Assembly (NCBI RefSeq): GCF_004010955.1
Contig: NZ_CP025227.1
Span: 2,480,001 to 2,544,000 of the forward strand
Reading direction: 5' to 3'
DNA length: 64,000 bases
Source: Actinomyces wuliandei
Lineage (GTDB): Bacteria; Actinomycetota; Actinomycetes; Actinomycetales; Actinomycetaceae
Below, one piece after another: positions 1 through 8,701 of the stretch. The first letter of the stretch is position 1; every line of letters begins with the position of its first letter. The notes under the pieces were generated by a model that was not told the origin of the DNA, ran no database searches, and saw only the letters and a list, made by a program, of their open reading frames with translations. The position numbers and the translations under genes are program-made.

Positions 1-53
1 ACGACACCACGTACGGCACCACGTACGGTCCCGCCCGGCTCCCCAGCCCCTCA

Positions 54-84
54 CCCGCATCCTCCTGAGGTAGGAGGATGCGGG
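54..84. promoter_or_regulatory. Inverted repeat upstream of the ABC transporter operon
   Basis: A perfect 13-bp inverted repeat (arms 54-66 and 72-84, 5-nt spacer GAGGT) lies about 60 bp before the first gene. It has no T-tract. It could be an operator for a TetR/MarR-type regulator encoded upstream of the window, or the terminator of the preceding gene. The sequence alone does not decide between these. Just before it, CACCACGTACGG is repeated almost in tandem (about 5-29). Confidence 0.45.
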
Positions 85-145
85 GACGGCCTCCCCCTGC
101 CCTGGTAGGAGACGGCTCCCCAGATGCCATGCAAGACTCGCTGGC

Positions 146-1036
146 ATGAGTAGTCACAGCTCCCCGGCCTCACCCCCGGCCTCCCCTCTCCTCGCCCCTC
201 ACCGCCACGTCGACGACCCCGTCCTGACCGCCCGCGCCCTGACCAAGGTGTACGGCCGTGGCACAGGCGCCGTCACAGCCCTGGACTCTGTGGACGTCGA
301 CATCCCCCGCGCCCGCTTCACAGCAGTCATGGGTCCCTCCGGCTCCGGAAAGTCCACCCTCATGCACTGCCTGGCCGGCCTGGACTCGGTGACCTCAGGC
401 ACCATCATGCTCGACGGCGACGAGGTCTCCGCCATGAGCCAGCGCCGCCTGACCAGGCTGCGCCGCGAGCGCATCGGCTTCATCTTCCAGTCCTTCAACC
501 TGGTGCCCACGCTCACGGCAGCGGAGAACATCACCCTCCCCCTGGACATCGCCCGCCAGAAGGTGGACAGACAGCGCTTCGACCAGGTGGTGGAGGCCGT
601 GGGCCTGTCCGACCGGCTGTCCCACCGCCCCGCCGAGCTCTCCGGCGGCCAGGTCCAGCGCGTGGCCTGCGCCCGGGCGCTGGTGGGCAAGCCCGCCGTC
701 GTCTTCGCTGACGAGCCCACCGGCAACCTGGACTCCCACTCCACCCAGCAGGTGCTGGCCATCCTGCGCACCAGCGTGGACGAGCTGGACCAGTCCGTGG
801 TCATGGTGACCCACGAGCCGGAGGCGGCCGCCTGGGCCGACACGGTGCTCTTCCTGCGCGACGGCCACGTGGTGGCCGAGCTGGCCGACCCCAGCCGCGA
901 CCACGTCCTGGACGCCCTGCGCGAGCTGGGTGAGGACCGGCAGGACCAGGGCGGGAGCCAGGAGCAGCAGAGCCAGGGCCGGGGCAGCCAGCAGGGCGCC
1001 ACCGGGCCAGCCGACTCAACCGACACGGAGGCCTGA
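146..1036 (+). CDS. ABC transporter ATP-binding protein (MacB/LolD/FtsE-like class)
   Basis: Cytoplasmic ATPase subunit that pairs with the FtsX-type permease beginning 4 bp downstream. After a proline/serine-rich N-terminal tail of about 25 residues it shows Walker A GPSGSGKST (residues 63-71), a Q-loop (FIFQSFNLVPTL), the signature LSGGQVQR, Walker B VVFADEP with catalytic Glu, the D-loop GNLDS and the switch His (VTHEP). The C-terminal 30 residues are Gln/Gly-rich and look disordered. At 296 residues it is longer than the usual 230-250 because of the two tails. MacB/LolD-class systems move lipoproteins, peptides or drugs by mechanotransmission rather than simple channel transport; the substrate here is unknown. 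Confidence 0.93.
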   Translation: MSSHSSPASPPASPLLAPHRHVDDPVLTARALTKVYGRGTGAVTALDSVDVDIPRARFTAVMGPSGSGKSTLMHCLAGLDSVTSGTIMLDGDEVSAMSQRRLTRLRRERIGFIFQSFNLVPTLTAAENITLPLDIARQKVDRQRFDQVVEAVGLSDRLSHRPAELSGGQVQRVACARALVGKPAVVFADEPTGNLDSHSTQQVLAILRTSVDELDQSVVMVTHEPEAAAWADTVLFLRDGHVVAELADPSRDHVLDALRELGEDRQDQGGSQEQQSQGRGSQQGATGPADSTDTEA

Positions 1037-1040
1037 TCGC

Positions 1041-3611
1041 ATGGTCCGTGTCGCCTGGCGCTCCGTGCGCGCCCATGCCAGACAGTTCGCCCTCACCGCC
1101 CTGGCCGTCGTGCTGGGAGTGGCCTTCCTGTCGGGGACCCTCGCCCTGCGCGGGGTCCTGTCTGACACCTTCTCCGCGCTGACCTCCTCGACCATGACCC
1201 ACGACCTCTACGTCTCCGGCGAGCCGGTGGAGGGCACCGAGGGGACCGCGTCCTTCGTGACCCAGCCCATCGACTCCTCACTGGCGCAGGCGGTGGGTGA
1301 GGTCGACGGCGTCGACGTCACCCACCCGGCCACAAGCCTGACCGGCGTCCTGGTCGCGGCCGACGACACCCCCGTCACCTCCTCCGGCGCCCCCACCCTC
1401 CTGCTGCCGATCTTCGACCAGGAGCCCGGGCTGACCTGGGTCCAGGGCCGGGCACCCTCGGGCGAGGGGGAGGTCGTCCTGGAGTCGGCTGCCCTGGAGC
1501 GCTCCAGGCTGGCCGTCGGGGACACCACCCGTGTCGTCATCCAGGGCGAGCCCCGGGAGGTCAGGGTCGTCGGTGAGTTCACCTACGGCACCTCCATGGC
1601 GGGAGCCACCCTGGTGGGCATGGACGACGACTGGCTCATGCCCCTGGCCGCCCCGGACGGCCAGGTCTCCCAGATCGCCGTCACAATCGAGGACGGGGCC
1701 TCAGCCACCGAGGTCAGGGATGCCATCGCCGAGGTCCTGCCCGAGGGCGTGCGCGTCCAGACCCGCCAGGAGAGCATCGACGAGCAGAACGAGTACATCG
1801 AGTCGCTCCTGGGCTTCGCCCAGACCTTCCTGCTGGTCTTCGTGGTGCTGGCCATGTTCGTGGGCTCCTTCATCATCATGAACTCCTTCGCCATGAGCGT
1901 GCGCCAGCGCCAGAAGGAGTTCGCCCTCCTGCGGGCGGTGGGTGCCTCCCCGGCCTCCGTGTTCGGCACGGTGTTCCTCCAGGCCGTCGTCACCGGCCTG
2001 GTCGGCTCCCTCCTGGGTGTGGCCGCAGGCGCCGGGCTGCTCCAGGGCATCGTGGCCCTGCTGGAGGCCACGGGTATGCCGCTGACCGACGGGATCTCCA
2101 TGTCAGGCGGGGTCATCACCACCTCTGTCGCGGTGGGGCTGCTGGTCACCGTGGTGGGCGCCCTGCTGCCCGCCCGCGACGCCGCTCTGACCCACCCTGT
2201 GGAGGCGATGCGCGACGTGTCCGGGGCACGGGAGAAGTCCCTGGTGCTGCGCACCGTCATCGGCGGCCTCCTCCTGGCGGCCGGCGCAGCGGCTGTGGCG
2301 GCCGCCTGGGCCAACGACGGCCTGGAGCAGCGCACCCTGGTGCTGGGGCTGGGGGCCGGCGGGGTCATCCTGGGGCTCCTGACGGTCTCCCCGGTGCTGG
2401 CACGGCCCGTCGTCTCCGTCCTGGGGCTGCCCTTCCGGGTGCTGCGGCCCTCCGGGCGCCTGGCGGTGCGCAACATCATCCACAACCCCCGGCGCACCGC
2501 CAACACCTCTGGCGCCCTCATGGTGGGGATGGCCCTGGTGTGCGCGGGGGCGACGATAGCGGCCTCCACGGACTCCTCGGTGTCAGACACGGTCAACAAC
2601 TCGATGAAGGCCGACTTCCTCATCCAGCCCGCCTCAGCCGCGACCGTCTCCGCCCAGATCCCCTCCGGTATCGCCACCGACCTGGGCGAGATCGACGGGG
2701 TGGCGGGCACGGCGCCCTTTGTCTACGCCTCGGTGTCAGCCACTGCGGAGGACAGCTTCCAGGAGCCGATGGCCGGGCTCAACGTCTCCGACTCCCTCGC
2801 CTTCCTGGAGGCCTACGACCTGGCAGTCACCGAGGGGGACGTGGCCGACCTGGACGCCACCCACGTGGCCGCCTACGAGTCCACCAACCTGCACGTGGGG
2901 GACACAGTCACCCTGACCGGCCCCGTAGGGTCGGTGGAGGCCACCGTGGCGGCGGTCATCAACCCGCAGGGCATCTCCGGCAGCTTCAGCGCGCCTCCCG
3001 AGCTGGCCGTACAGCTAGGTTCCTGGACGGGGGCGCTGCCCACCGACCCCGATCAGGTCCTGGCCTCCCCCTCCGGCACCTTCCTCACCCTGGAGGAGGG
3101 GGCAGACGCGGACCAGGTGCGCCGCGAGGCCGAGGACATCCTGGCTCCCACCTACCAGTACGCGGTGCTGGACGCCGACGAGCTCTCTGACATGGTTGGC
3201 CAGCAGGTCAACCAGATCCTCGCCGTCCTCTACGGCCTGCTAGGACTGTCGATCGTCATCGCCGTCCTGGGCATCGTCAACACCCTGGTGCTCTCGGTGA
3301 CGGAGCGCACTCGGGAGATCGGCCTCATGCGCGCCGTCGGCCTGGGCCGCGCCCAGCTGGGCGGGGAGATCATGGTGGAGTCGGTGCTCACCTCCCTGTA
3401 CGGCACGGTCGTGGGCGGTGCTGCCGGGCTGCTGCTGGCTGCGGCCCTGCGGGCCGTCCTGGAGGACGACGGGCTGACGACCCTGACCGTCCCCTGGGGA
3501 CAGGTGGTGGGGATGCTGGTCCTGTCCGTGGTGGTCGGCGTCGTGGCCGCCGTGTGGCCCGCGATGAGGGCCTCCCGCCTGCCGGTCCTGGACGCCATCG
3601 CCACGGAGTAG
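1041..3611 (+). CDS. FtsX-like ABC transporter permease (856 aa)
   Basis: Membrane subunit of the ABC system encoded with the preceding ATPase. The ATG at 1041 (MVRVAWRSVRAHARQF) is chosen over upstream in-frame starts because it gives the typical short cytoplasmic N-terminus of this family. It shows an N-terminal membrane helix, a large extracytoplasmic MacB-PCD-like domain (about residues 60-270), three membrane helices around residues 285-410 with an FtsX-type cytoplasmic loop (RQRQKEFALLRAVGAS), then a second half with its own extracytoplasmic domain and a second FtsX domain (TERTREIGLMRAVGLG). This duplicated FtsX organisation is common in Gram-positive permeases of this family. The substrate is unknown. 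Confidence 0.92.
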   Translation: MVRVAWRSVRAHARQFALTALAVVLGVAFLSGTLALRGVLSDTFSALTSSTMTHDLYVSGEPVEGTEGTASFVTQPIDSSLAQAVGEVDGVDVTHPATSLTGVLVAADDTPVTSSGAPTLLLPIFDQEPGLTWVQGRAPSGEGEVVLESAALERSRLAVGDTTRVVIQGEPREVRVVGEFTYGTSMAGATLVGMDDDWLMPLAAPDGQVSQIAVTIEDGASATEVRDAIAEVLPEGVRVQTRQESIDEQNEYIESLLGFAQTFLLVFVVLAMFVGSFIIMNSFAMSVRQRQKEFALLRAVGASPASVFGTVFLQAVVTGLVGSLLGVAAGAGLLQGIVALLEATGMPLTDGISMSGGVITTSVAVGLLVTVVGALLPARDAALTHPVEAMRDVSGAREKSLVLRTVIGGLLLAAGAAAVAAAWANDGLEQRTLVLGLGAGGVILGLLTVSPVLARPVVSVLGLPFRVLRPSGRLAVRNIIHNPRRTANTSGALMVGMALVCAGATIAASTDSSVSDTVNNSMKADFLIQPASAATVSAQIPSGIATDLGEIDGVAGTAPFVYASVSATAEDSFQEPMAGLNVSDSLAFLEAYDLAVTEGDVADLDATHVAAYESTNLHVGDTVTLTGPVGSVEATVAAVINPQGISGSFSAPPELAVQLGSWTGALPTDPDQVLASPSGTFLTLEEGADADQVRREAEDILAPTYQYAVLDADELSDMVGQQVNQILAVLYGLLGLSIVIAVLGIVNTLVLSVTERTREIGLMRAVGLGRAQLGGEIMVESVLTSLYGTVVGGAAGLLLAAALRAVLEDDGLTTLTVPWGQVVGMLVLSVVVGVVAAVWPAMRASRLPVLDAIATE

Positions 3612-3676
3612 GAGGACGAGTAAGAGGAAGAACCACGGGACCCTGACGGCTGCCACGCCAACCCGACGGCCGTCCC

Positions 3677-3707
3677 ACGAGGGGGCGGGCTCAGCCCGCC
3701 CCCTCGT
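3677..3707. terminator. Strong GC hairpin after the FtsX permease
   Basis: Perfect inverted repeat with 15-nt arms (3677-3691 and 3693-3707) around a single C, effectively a stem with a 3-nt loop. It begins 65 bp after the permease stop codon. There is no U-tract, which is usual for actinobacterial terminators. Confidence 0.7.
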
Positions 3708-3809
3708 CCTGCCCCGGGGGAGAGAGGTCCTGCCCCTGGACCTGCAGAGAAGATCCCTAGGATCTGAGGTGCGGGAACCACCGCCAAGGACGCTGGAAAG
3801 GCTGGAAAC

Positions 3810-4532
3810 ATGGAACACGCCGGGAAGAGCACCGAGAAAGACTTCTCCAACGACGAGGTCGCCGACGACGGGAACGAGCGGGAGGTCTGGGAGTACGGGG
3901 ACGAGTGCCGGACTGCCTTCTGGGCACAGTACGGGGAGGTCTCGCCCATGGCCTACTTTGGACCGACCAACGGGTTCATGTCGCCGTGGCCAGGCAAGGC
4001 GGAGAACTTTGTCCCCGTGTGGCTGCCCGACTCCACTATCGTCACGACCAGCGGCCTGTCCTCCCCCTGGTCCGAAGAGGGTGGCGACCCCGGTGAGGGC
4101 CTTGAGTTCTACATTGACTCCCCCCGGCTGGCAGGTATCACGCTTGAGGACATCGCGACAACCTGGGAGCTGGTCCTGCTCATGCTGGTTGTCTCCCACC
4201 AGGCAGGGCAGAACTACCGCCCAACCTATGACCACCACGGCTGCCTGACGCTTTCAGGCATTACCGACACAGGTATCCCTGAGGACTGGCTGGACGAGGA
4301 CGGAGGCCTGGGAGTGCTCCTGGGGGCCTCCGCAGGAACCAGACCGGACTACATCAAGATGTTCGGCGACACCTCGGCCGTACGCCTCATATCGGTAGCC
4401 CCGCTACGACCCAGCGAGCTAGCCGAGATACACCGCACCGGCAGGCGCCGGGAGGCCGGACAGATACTGACAGCCTCCCCCTACCGCAACCAGGTCCACC
4501 TCGACCGTCCGCTCCTCCTCGACCGCCTGTAG
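3810..4532 (+). CDS. Suppressor-of-fused (SUFU)-like domain protein, hypothetical
   Basis: A 240-residue acidic soluble protein with no signal peptide or membrane helix. The central segment VPVWLPDSTIVTTSGLSSPW followed by GLEFYIDSP resembles the SUFU family pattern of a 'TsGlS' motif followed by an aliphatic strand, and VRLISVAPLRPSEL near the C-terminus resembles the family's late strand before the 'P-x-x-x-E' turn. Bacterial SUFU proteins are often immunity proteins of polymorphic toxin systems (established for the family), but no toxin gene is next to this one. The gene stands alone between two ABC loci, with its own gap of about 200 bp upstream. Assignment is by motif memory only. Confidence 0.55.
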   Translation: MEHAGKSTEKDFSNDEVADDGNEREVWEYGDECRTAFWAQYGEVSPMAYFGPTNGFMSPWPGKAENFVPVWLPDSTIVTTSGLSSPWSEEGGDPGEGLEFYIDSPRLAGITLEDIATTWELVLLMLVVSHQAGQNYRPTYDHHGCLTLSGITDTGIPEDWLDEDGGLGVLLGASAGTRPDYIKMFGDTSAVRLISVAPLRPSELAEIHRTGRRREAGQILTASPYRNQVHLDRPLLLDRL

Positions 4533-4610
4533 CACCTACCGGGCAACGCGTCGGATATCACGAGGCCGTCACCACCACAGCACACCCTGCTGAGGTAACC
4601 TGCCAGCCTC

Positions 4611-6497
4611 ATGCCCTCTCTGACCTCCGTCCTCCCTGCACCTGACGCCCCCCTGCCTCAGCCGCCCGTCACCGGAGCCGCCGCCCTCATGCGGTGGCTC
4701 CTGCGCCGGGCAGCCGTCCCCATCACCATCGGCGCCCTGGCAGCCACAGTCTCCAACGTCATCCAGGCCATCGTGCCCGCCTTCCTGGGGGCGGCCCTGG
4801 ACTCCGGTATTGAGGACGGCCTCAACACCCGGGTCTGGGGCATCGGCCTGCTGCTCCTGGTGCTGTTCGTCGTCTACGCCGTCGGGGACACCGGCATGTC
4901 CTACTTTGGTGTCATCGCCTCCATGCGCACCACCTTTGACGTGGACAGACTAGTAGGCCGCCAGGTCTCCATCACAGGCAGCTCCCTGCCCCGCCAGGCC
5001 TCCACCGGCGAGGTCGCCTCCATCGTCGCCTCCGACGCCCAGTACCTGGGGCAGCTCGTCAACTCCGTGCCCCAGCTGGTTGGCGCAGGGCTCAGCTTTG
5101 CCGTGGTCGCCGTCCTCATGCTGAGGACCTCCGTGCTCCTGGGGACCATTGTCATTGTCGGTATGCCCCTGGTGGCCTGGGTCGTCACCCTGGTCATCAG
5201 GCCGCTCCAGCGCCGCCAGGCCGTCCAGCGCGAGGCCCAGGCCCAGGTCACCACGGTGACCACGGACACCGTGGCGGGCCTGCGCATCCTGCGCGGTATC
5301 GGCGGGGAGGAGGTCTTCGCCCGGCGCTACCGGGACGCCTCCCAGGAGCTGCGCCGCCGGGGTGTGGACGTGGCCCGCCCCCAGTCGCTCCTCATGAGCC
5401 TCCAGGTCCTCCTGCCCGGCCTGTTCGTGGCCATGGTCGTGTGGGTGGCCGCGCGCATGGCAGTCTCGGGCACCATCACCGCCGGGGAGCTGGTGACCTT
5501 CTACGGCTACACCGCCTACCTGGCGTGGCCGCTGACGGTCTTCTCCATGGCCGTACAGAACTTCACCCGGGCGGTGGTGGGGGCACGCCGTCTGGCCCGC
5601 CTGCTGCACGTCACCCCGGCCGCCGGGGCCGTCCCCGAGCGGCTGGACCTCGACCCCTCCCACGGCGAGCAGGTCAGCGGGGACCTGGTGGACTCCGCCA
5701 GCGGGGTGCGCCTGGCCCAGGGGCGGATGACCGCTGTGGTGGCCTCCGACCCGGACGTCTCCGCCGGGCTGGCCACCCGCCTGGGCCGCTTCACCGACAC
5801 CGGACCAGCCGTGACCCTGGCCGGGCGGCCCCTGACGGACATGCCGCTGGAGAAGGTGCGGGCCAGCGTCGTCGTCTCCGGGGCCACGGCCCAGCTGTTC
5901 ACCGGCACCCTGCGCGAGGCCCTGGACGTGCGCGGTGGCCCCCTCCCCCAGCCGGTGGACGTGCGCACCCTCGTCCAGGCTGAGGCGCGCCGGGAGGGTG
6001 TGGCCGACGTCGACCAGCAGGTGCGCCCCCAGCCCCGTCACGTCCCGGGCGACGAGCGCCTGGAGGCGGCTGTCGAGGTTGCTGACGCCGCCGACGTGCT
6101 CACCTCCTTGGAGGAGGGCCTGGCCGGGATGATCACGGAGAAGGGCCGCTCGCTGTCCGGCGGCCAGCGACAGCGGGTGGCCCTGGCCCGCGCCCTGCTC
6201 ACCGAGGCACCCACCCTGGTGCTCATCGAGCCGACCTCCGCCCTGGACTCCCACACGGAGTCCCGCGTGGCCCAGCGCGTGTCCACGGCCCGGCGGGGCC
6301 GGACCACGGTGGTGGTCACTGCCTCCCCCCTGGTCCTGGAGGCCTGCGACGAGGTGGTCCTGCTCGGTGAGGACGGCACGCAGCGCCTGCGCTCCACCCA
6401 CCGTGACCTGCTGGCCCGCGCCCGGGCCGGGGAGCCCGCCGCCCAGGACTACCGCCGGATCGTGGCCCGGGCCACCGGCGAGGAGGTGAGCCGCTGA
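4611..6497 (+). CDS. Heterodimeric ABC exporter half with degenerate nucleotide-binding domain
   Basis: A 628-residue fused membrane/ATPase half-transporter with about six membrane helices in residues 30-325 and an NBD from about 340. The NBD is strikingly degenerate. The Walker A region reads MTAVVASDPDVSAGLATRLG with no GxxGxGKS/T. Walker B is LVLIEPTSALD, with Ile in place of the Mg-binding Asp. The switch-His position reads VTASPLV. The signature LSGGQRQRVALARAL is intact. The stop overlaps the start of the next gene (TGATG), so the two halves are translated together. Together they form one composite ATP site from the partner's Walker motifs and this protein's signature. Multidrug, lipid or peptide export is likely; the substrate is unknown. 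Confidence 0.92.
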   Translation: MPSLTSVLPAPDAPLPQPPVTGAAALMRWLLRRAAVPITIGALAATVSNVIQAIVPAFLGAALDSGIEDGLNTRVWGIGLLLLVLFVVYAVGDTGMSYFGVIASMRTTFDVDRLVGRQVSITGSSLPRQASTGEVASIVASDAQYLGQLVNSVPQLVGAGLSFAVVAVLMLRTSVLLGTIVIVGMPLVAWVVTLVIRPLQRRQAVQREAQAQVTTVTTDTVAGLRILRGIGGEEVFARRYRDASQELRRRGVDVARPQSLLMSLQVLLPGLFVAMVVWVAARMAVSGTITAGELVTFYGYTAYLAWPLTVFSMAVQNFTRAVVGARRLARLLHVTPAAGAVPERLDLDPSHGEQVSGDLVDSASGVRLAQGRMTAVVASDPDVSAGLATRLGRFTDTGPAVTLAGRPLTDMPLEKVRASVVVSGATAQLFTGTLREALDVRGGPLPQPVDVRTLVQAEARREGVADVDQQVRPQPRHVPGDERLEAAVEVADAADVLTSLEEGLAGMITEKGRSLSGGQRQRVALARALLTEAPTLVLIEPTSALDSHTESRVAQRVSTARRGRTTVVVTASPLVLEACDEVVLLGEDGTQRLRSTHRDLLARARAGEPAAQDYRRIVARATGEEVSR

Positions 6498-8233
6498 TGG
6501 CGCTGCCCGTCGCGCCCGGCCGGGTGGCCATGCGCAAGACCTTCGGGATCATGGCCTCCTACCGCTGGCGCTTCGTGGTCGCGCTGATCCTGCAGGTCCT
6601 GGGGATCCTGGCCCCCCTGGTGGCACCCCAGCTGCTGGGGCGCCTGGTCTCGCGGGTGTCTGCCGGCACTGCGGACCGAGGCTACGTGGACCTGGTGGTC
6701 CTGGTCATCGTCGTCGTCACGCTCGTGGGGGCCGTGGTCAACCGCTACGCCCAGATGTACGCCCGCACCCTGGGGGAGTCGGTCTTCGCCGACCTGCGTG
6801 AGCGCATGATGGGGCGGGTGGTGCGCCTGCCGCTGAGCGCGGTGGAGACTGCGGGCACCGGGGACCTGGTGGGGCGCACCACCAACGACGTCTCCCGCAT
6901 CGAGTTCCTGGTGCGCGTGGGCATCCCCCAGATCATGGTCTGCACGGTGACGATCGTCTTCACCGTGGTGGCTGCCGCCGTGTCCAGCCCACTGCTGGCC
7001 CTGGGGCTGCTGGTGATCGCCCCCCCGGTGTGGGCGATGATGAGCTGGTACCTGCCGGTGTCCGTGCCCGCCTACCGCGCGTCCTCGGCGGCCTACGCAC
7101 GGCTCAACGGGACGGTCTCGGAGACGGTGGACCACGCCGAGACGGTGGACGCCCTGGGCATGGGCGCCCGCCGGGAGGCCACCATCCTCACTGCGGTCAC
7201 GGAGGCCTGGTCCCTGGACCGCTACACCGCAGCCCTGCGGGTGCGCCTGTTCATGGTGCTCGACGTCGCCTGGCGGGCGCCGGTGGTGGTCATCCTCCTG
7301 TGGGGCGGGTTCCTGGCCTCACGCGGCTACACCTCCCTGGGGGCGATCACCACGGTCAGCCTCTACGCCATGGAGCTGCGCAGGCCGGTGGGCCAGCTCA
7401 TGTTCTGGATCGACCAGGTCCAGATCGCCCAGGCGTCCCTGTCACGCATCCTCGGGGTGGAGGAGGTTCCCGACGACCGCACCCCCACCGGGCAGCAGCC
7501 TGCGGACCGGCGTGTCCGTCTCAGAGACGTGCGCTTCTCCTACCGGGAGGGAACGGAGGTGCTCCACGGCATCAGCCTGGACCTGGTCCCCGGTGAGCGC
7601 CTGGCGGTAGTCGGCCCCTCCGGCTCGGGCAAGTCCACGCTGGGGCGGATGCTGGCGGGCATCAACCCGCCCACCTCTGGAGAGGTGACGGTAGGAGGCG
7701 TGCCCCTGACCAACCTGAGTGAGGAGGAGCTGCGGCGCAACGTCGCGCTGATCACCCAGGAGCACCACGTGTTCGTGGGCTCGGTGGCCGACAACGTGCG
7801 GCTGGGCAGCCCGCAGGCCGACGACGCGACGATCCGGGGCGCCATTGAGGCGATCGGGGCCAGCAGCTGGGTGGAGGCACTGCCCCAAGGGATGGACACG
7901 ATGGTGGGCTCGGGCCACCTGACCCTGAGCCCTGCGCAGGCCCAGGAGCTCGCCCTGGCCCGGCTGGTGCTGCTGGACCCGCACACGCTGGTCCTGGACG
8001 AGGCCACCTCCCTGCTGGACCCCCACGCCGCCCGCGCCCTGGAGCGGACCCTGTCCACCGCCCTGGCGGGGCGCACCGTGGTGGAGGTGGCCCACCGTCT
8101 CTACACCGCCCAGGACGCCGACCGGGTGGCCGTGGTCATGGACGGGCGCGTCGTCGAGCTGGGCACCCACGAGGAGCTGGTGGCCCTGGGCGGGGAGTAC
8201 GCCAACCTGTGGCAGGCCTGGAGCCAGGAGTGA
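6497..8233 (+). CDS. Heterodimeric ABC exporter half with intact Walker motifs and degenerate signature
   Basis: A 578-residue half-transporter translated in overlap (TGATG) with the preceding half. The membrane domain covers about residues 20-310. The NBD has canonical Walker A VVGPSGSGKST, Walker B LVLDEATS with catalytic Glu, and the switch His (VAHRL). The ABC signature is replaced by LSPAQAQELALARL instead of LSGGQ. This is the mirror image of the defects in the partner. In the heterodimer one composite site is complete and the other lacks Walker A, Walker B Asp, His switch and signature all at once. No regulator is adjacent. Confidence 0.93.
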   Translation: MALPVAPGRVAMRKTFGIMASYRWRFVVALILQVLGILAPLVAPQLLGRLVSRVSAGTADRGYVDLVVLVIVVVTLVGAVVNRYAQMYARTLGESVFADLRERMMGRVVRLPLSAVETAGTGDLVGRTTNDVSRIEFLVRVGIPQIMVCTVTIVFTVVAAAVSSPLLALGLLVIAPPVWAMMSWYLPVSVPAYRASSAAYARLNGTVSETVDHAETVDALGMGARREATILTAVTEAWSLDRYTAALRVRLFMVLDVAWRAPVVVILLWGGFLASRGYTSLGAITTVSLYAMELRRPVGQLMFWIDQVQIAQASLSRILGVEEVPDDRTPTGQQPADRRVRLRDVRFSYREGTEVLHGISLDLVPGERLAVVGPSGSGKSTLGRMLAGINPPTSGEVTVGGVPLTNLSEEELRRNVALITQEHHVFVGSVADNVRLGSPQADDATIRGAIEAIGASSWVEALPQGMDTMVGSGHLTLSPAQAQELALARLVLLDPHTLVLDEATSLLDPHAARALERTLSTALAGRTVVEVAHRLYTAQDADRVAVVMDGRVVELGTHEELVALGGEYANLWQAWSQE

Positions 8234-8701
8234 GCCCTGGAACCACGTGCCGCAACACCTGCCAGGAGCCGCGTGGAGCCGACAGGCTGTCCCGCCAGGC
8301 CGCCCTCATCACCACTCATCACTGTCGGCGCTGACTCCGAAAGGCCTCCGCCGGTAACCCTCTCTGGCTGCCGGGGCAGCACAGCGAGATCACCGCGAGG
8401 TCTCGGATACGCACATGCTCGACCTGCTCTGCCGTCAGCACGGCCCTCGCTCACACCGATACCTGGCAGGATGTCGGCACATACGCCCCCAGAGGCAGCC
8501 GTCGATAGTGCACGGATCCGTGCACTACAAAGTATGCAGGGATGTCGCTGGCTCCCGGCACGCTCAGGCTCGGGCCTCGAACTGTTCGGCCTGTCAGAAG
8601 TACTCAGCCTGCCGTTTGGGTAACGGAGCCCTTGGCCCAGTAGACTGGAGACAGGTCACCCTGTGGGAGGTAACGTCAGCATAGAGGAGGAGAGGTACGC
8701 C
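8234..8701. other. Intergenic region, no gene seen
   Basis: These 468 bp lie between the ABC exporter and the DUF262 operon. No open frame here looks like a protein. The region contains the 22-bp palindrome described separately and, just before the DUF262 gene, a strong ribosome binding site (GAGGAGGAGAGG, about 8684-8695). Confidence 0.6.
8506..8527. promoter_or_regulatory. 22-bp perfect palindrome, operator-like
   Basis: A perfect palindrome centred at 8516/8517, with half-site TAGTGCACGGA. It lies about 175 bp upstream of the DUF262/HEPN/methyltransferase operon. Its length and perfect symmetry fit a binding site for a dimeric regulator. No regulator gene is adjacent, so the binder is unknown. 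Confidence 0.5.

Noticed and set aside
5441..5983. Extra open frames within the ABC exporter gene
   Set aside because: Out-of-frame Gly/Arg/Pro-rich translations typical of high-GC coding DNA.
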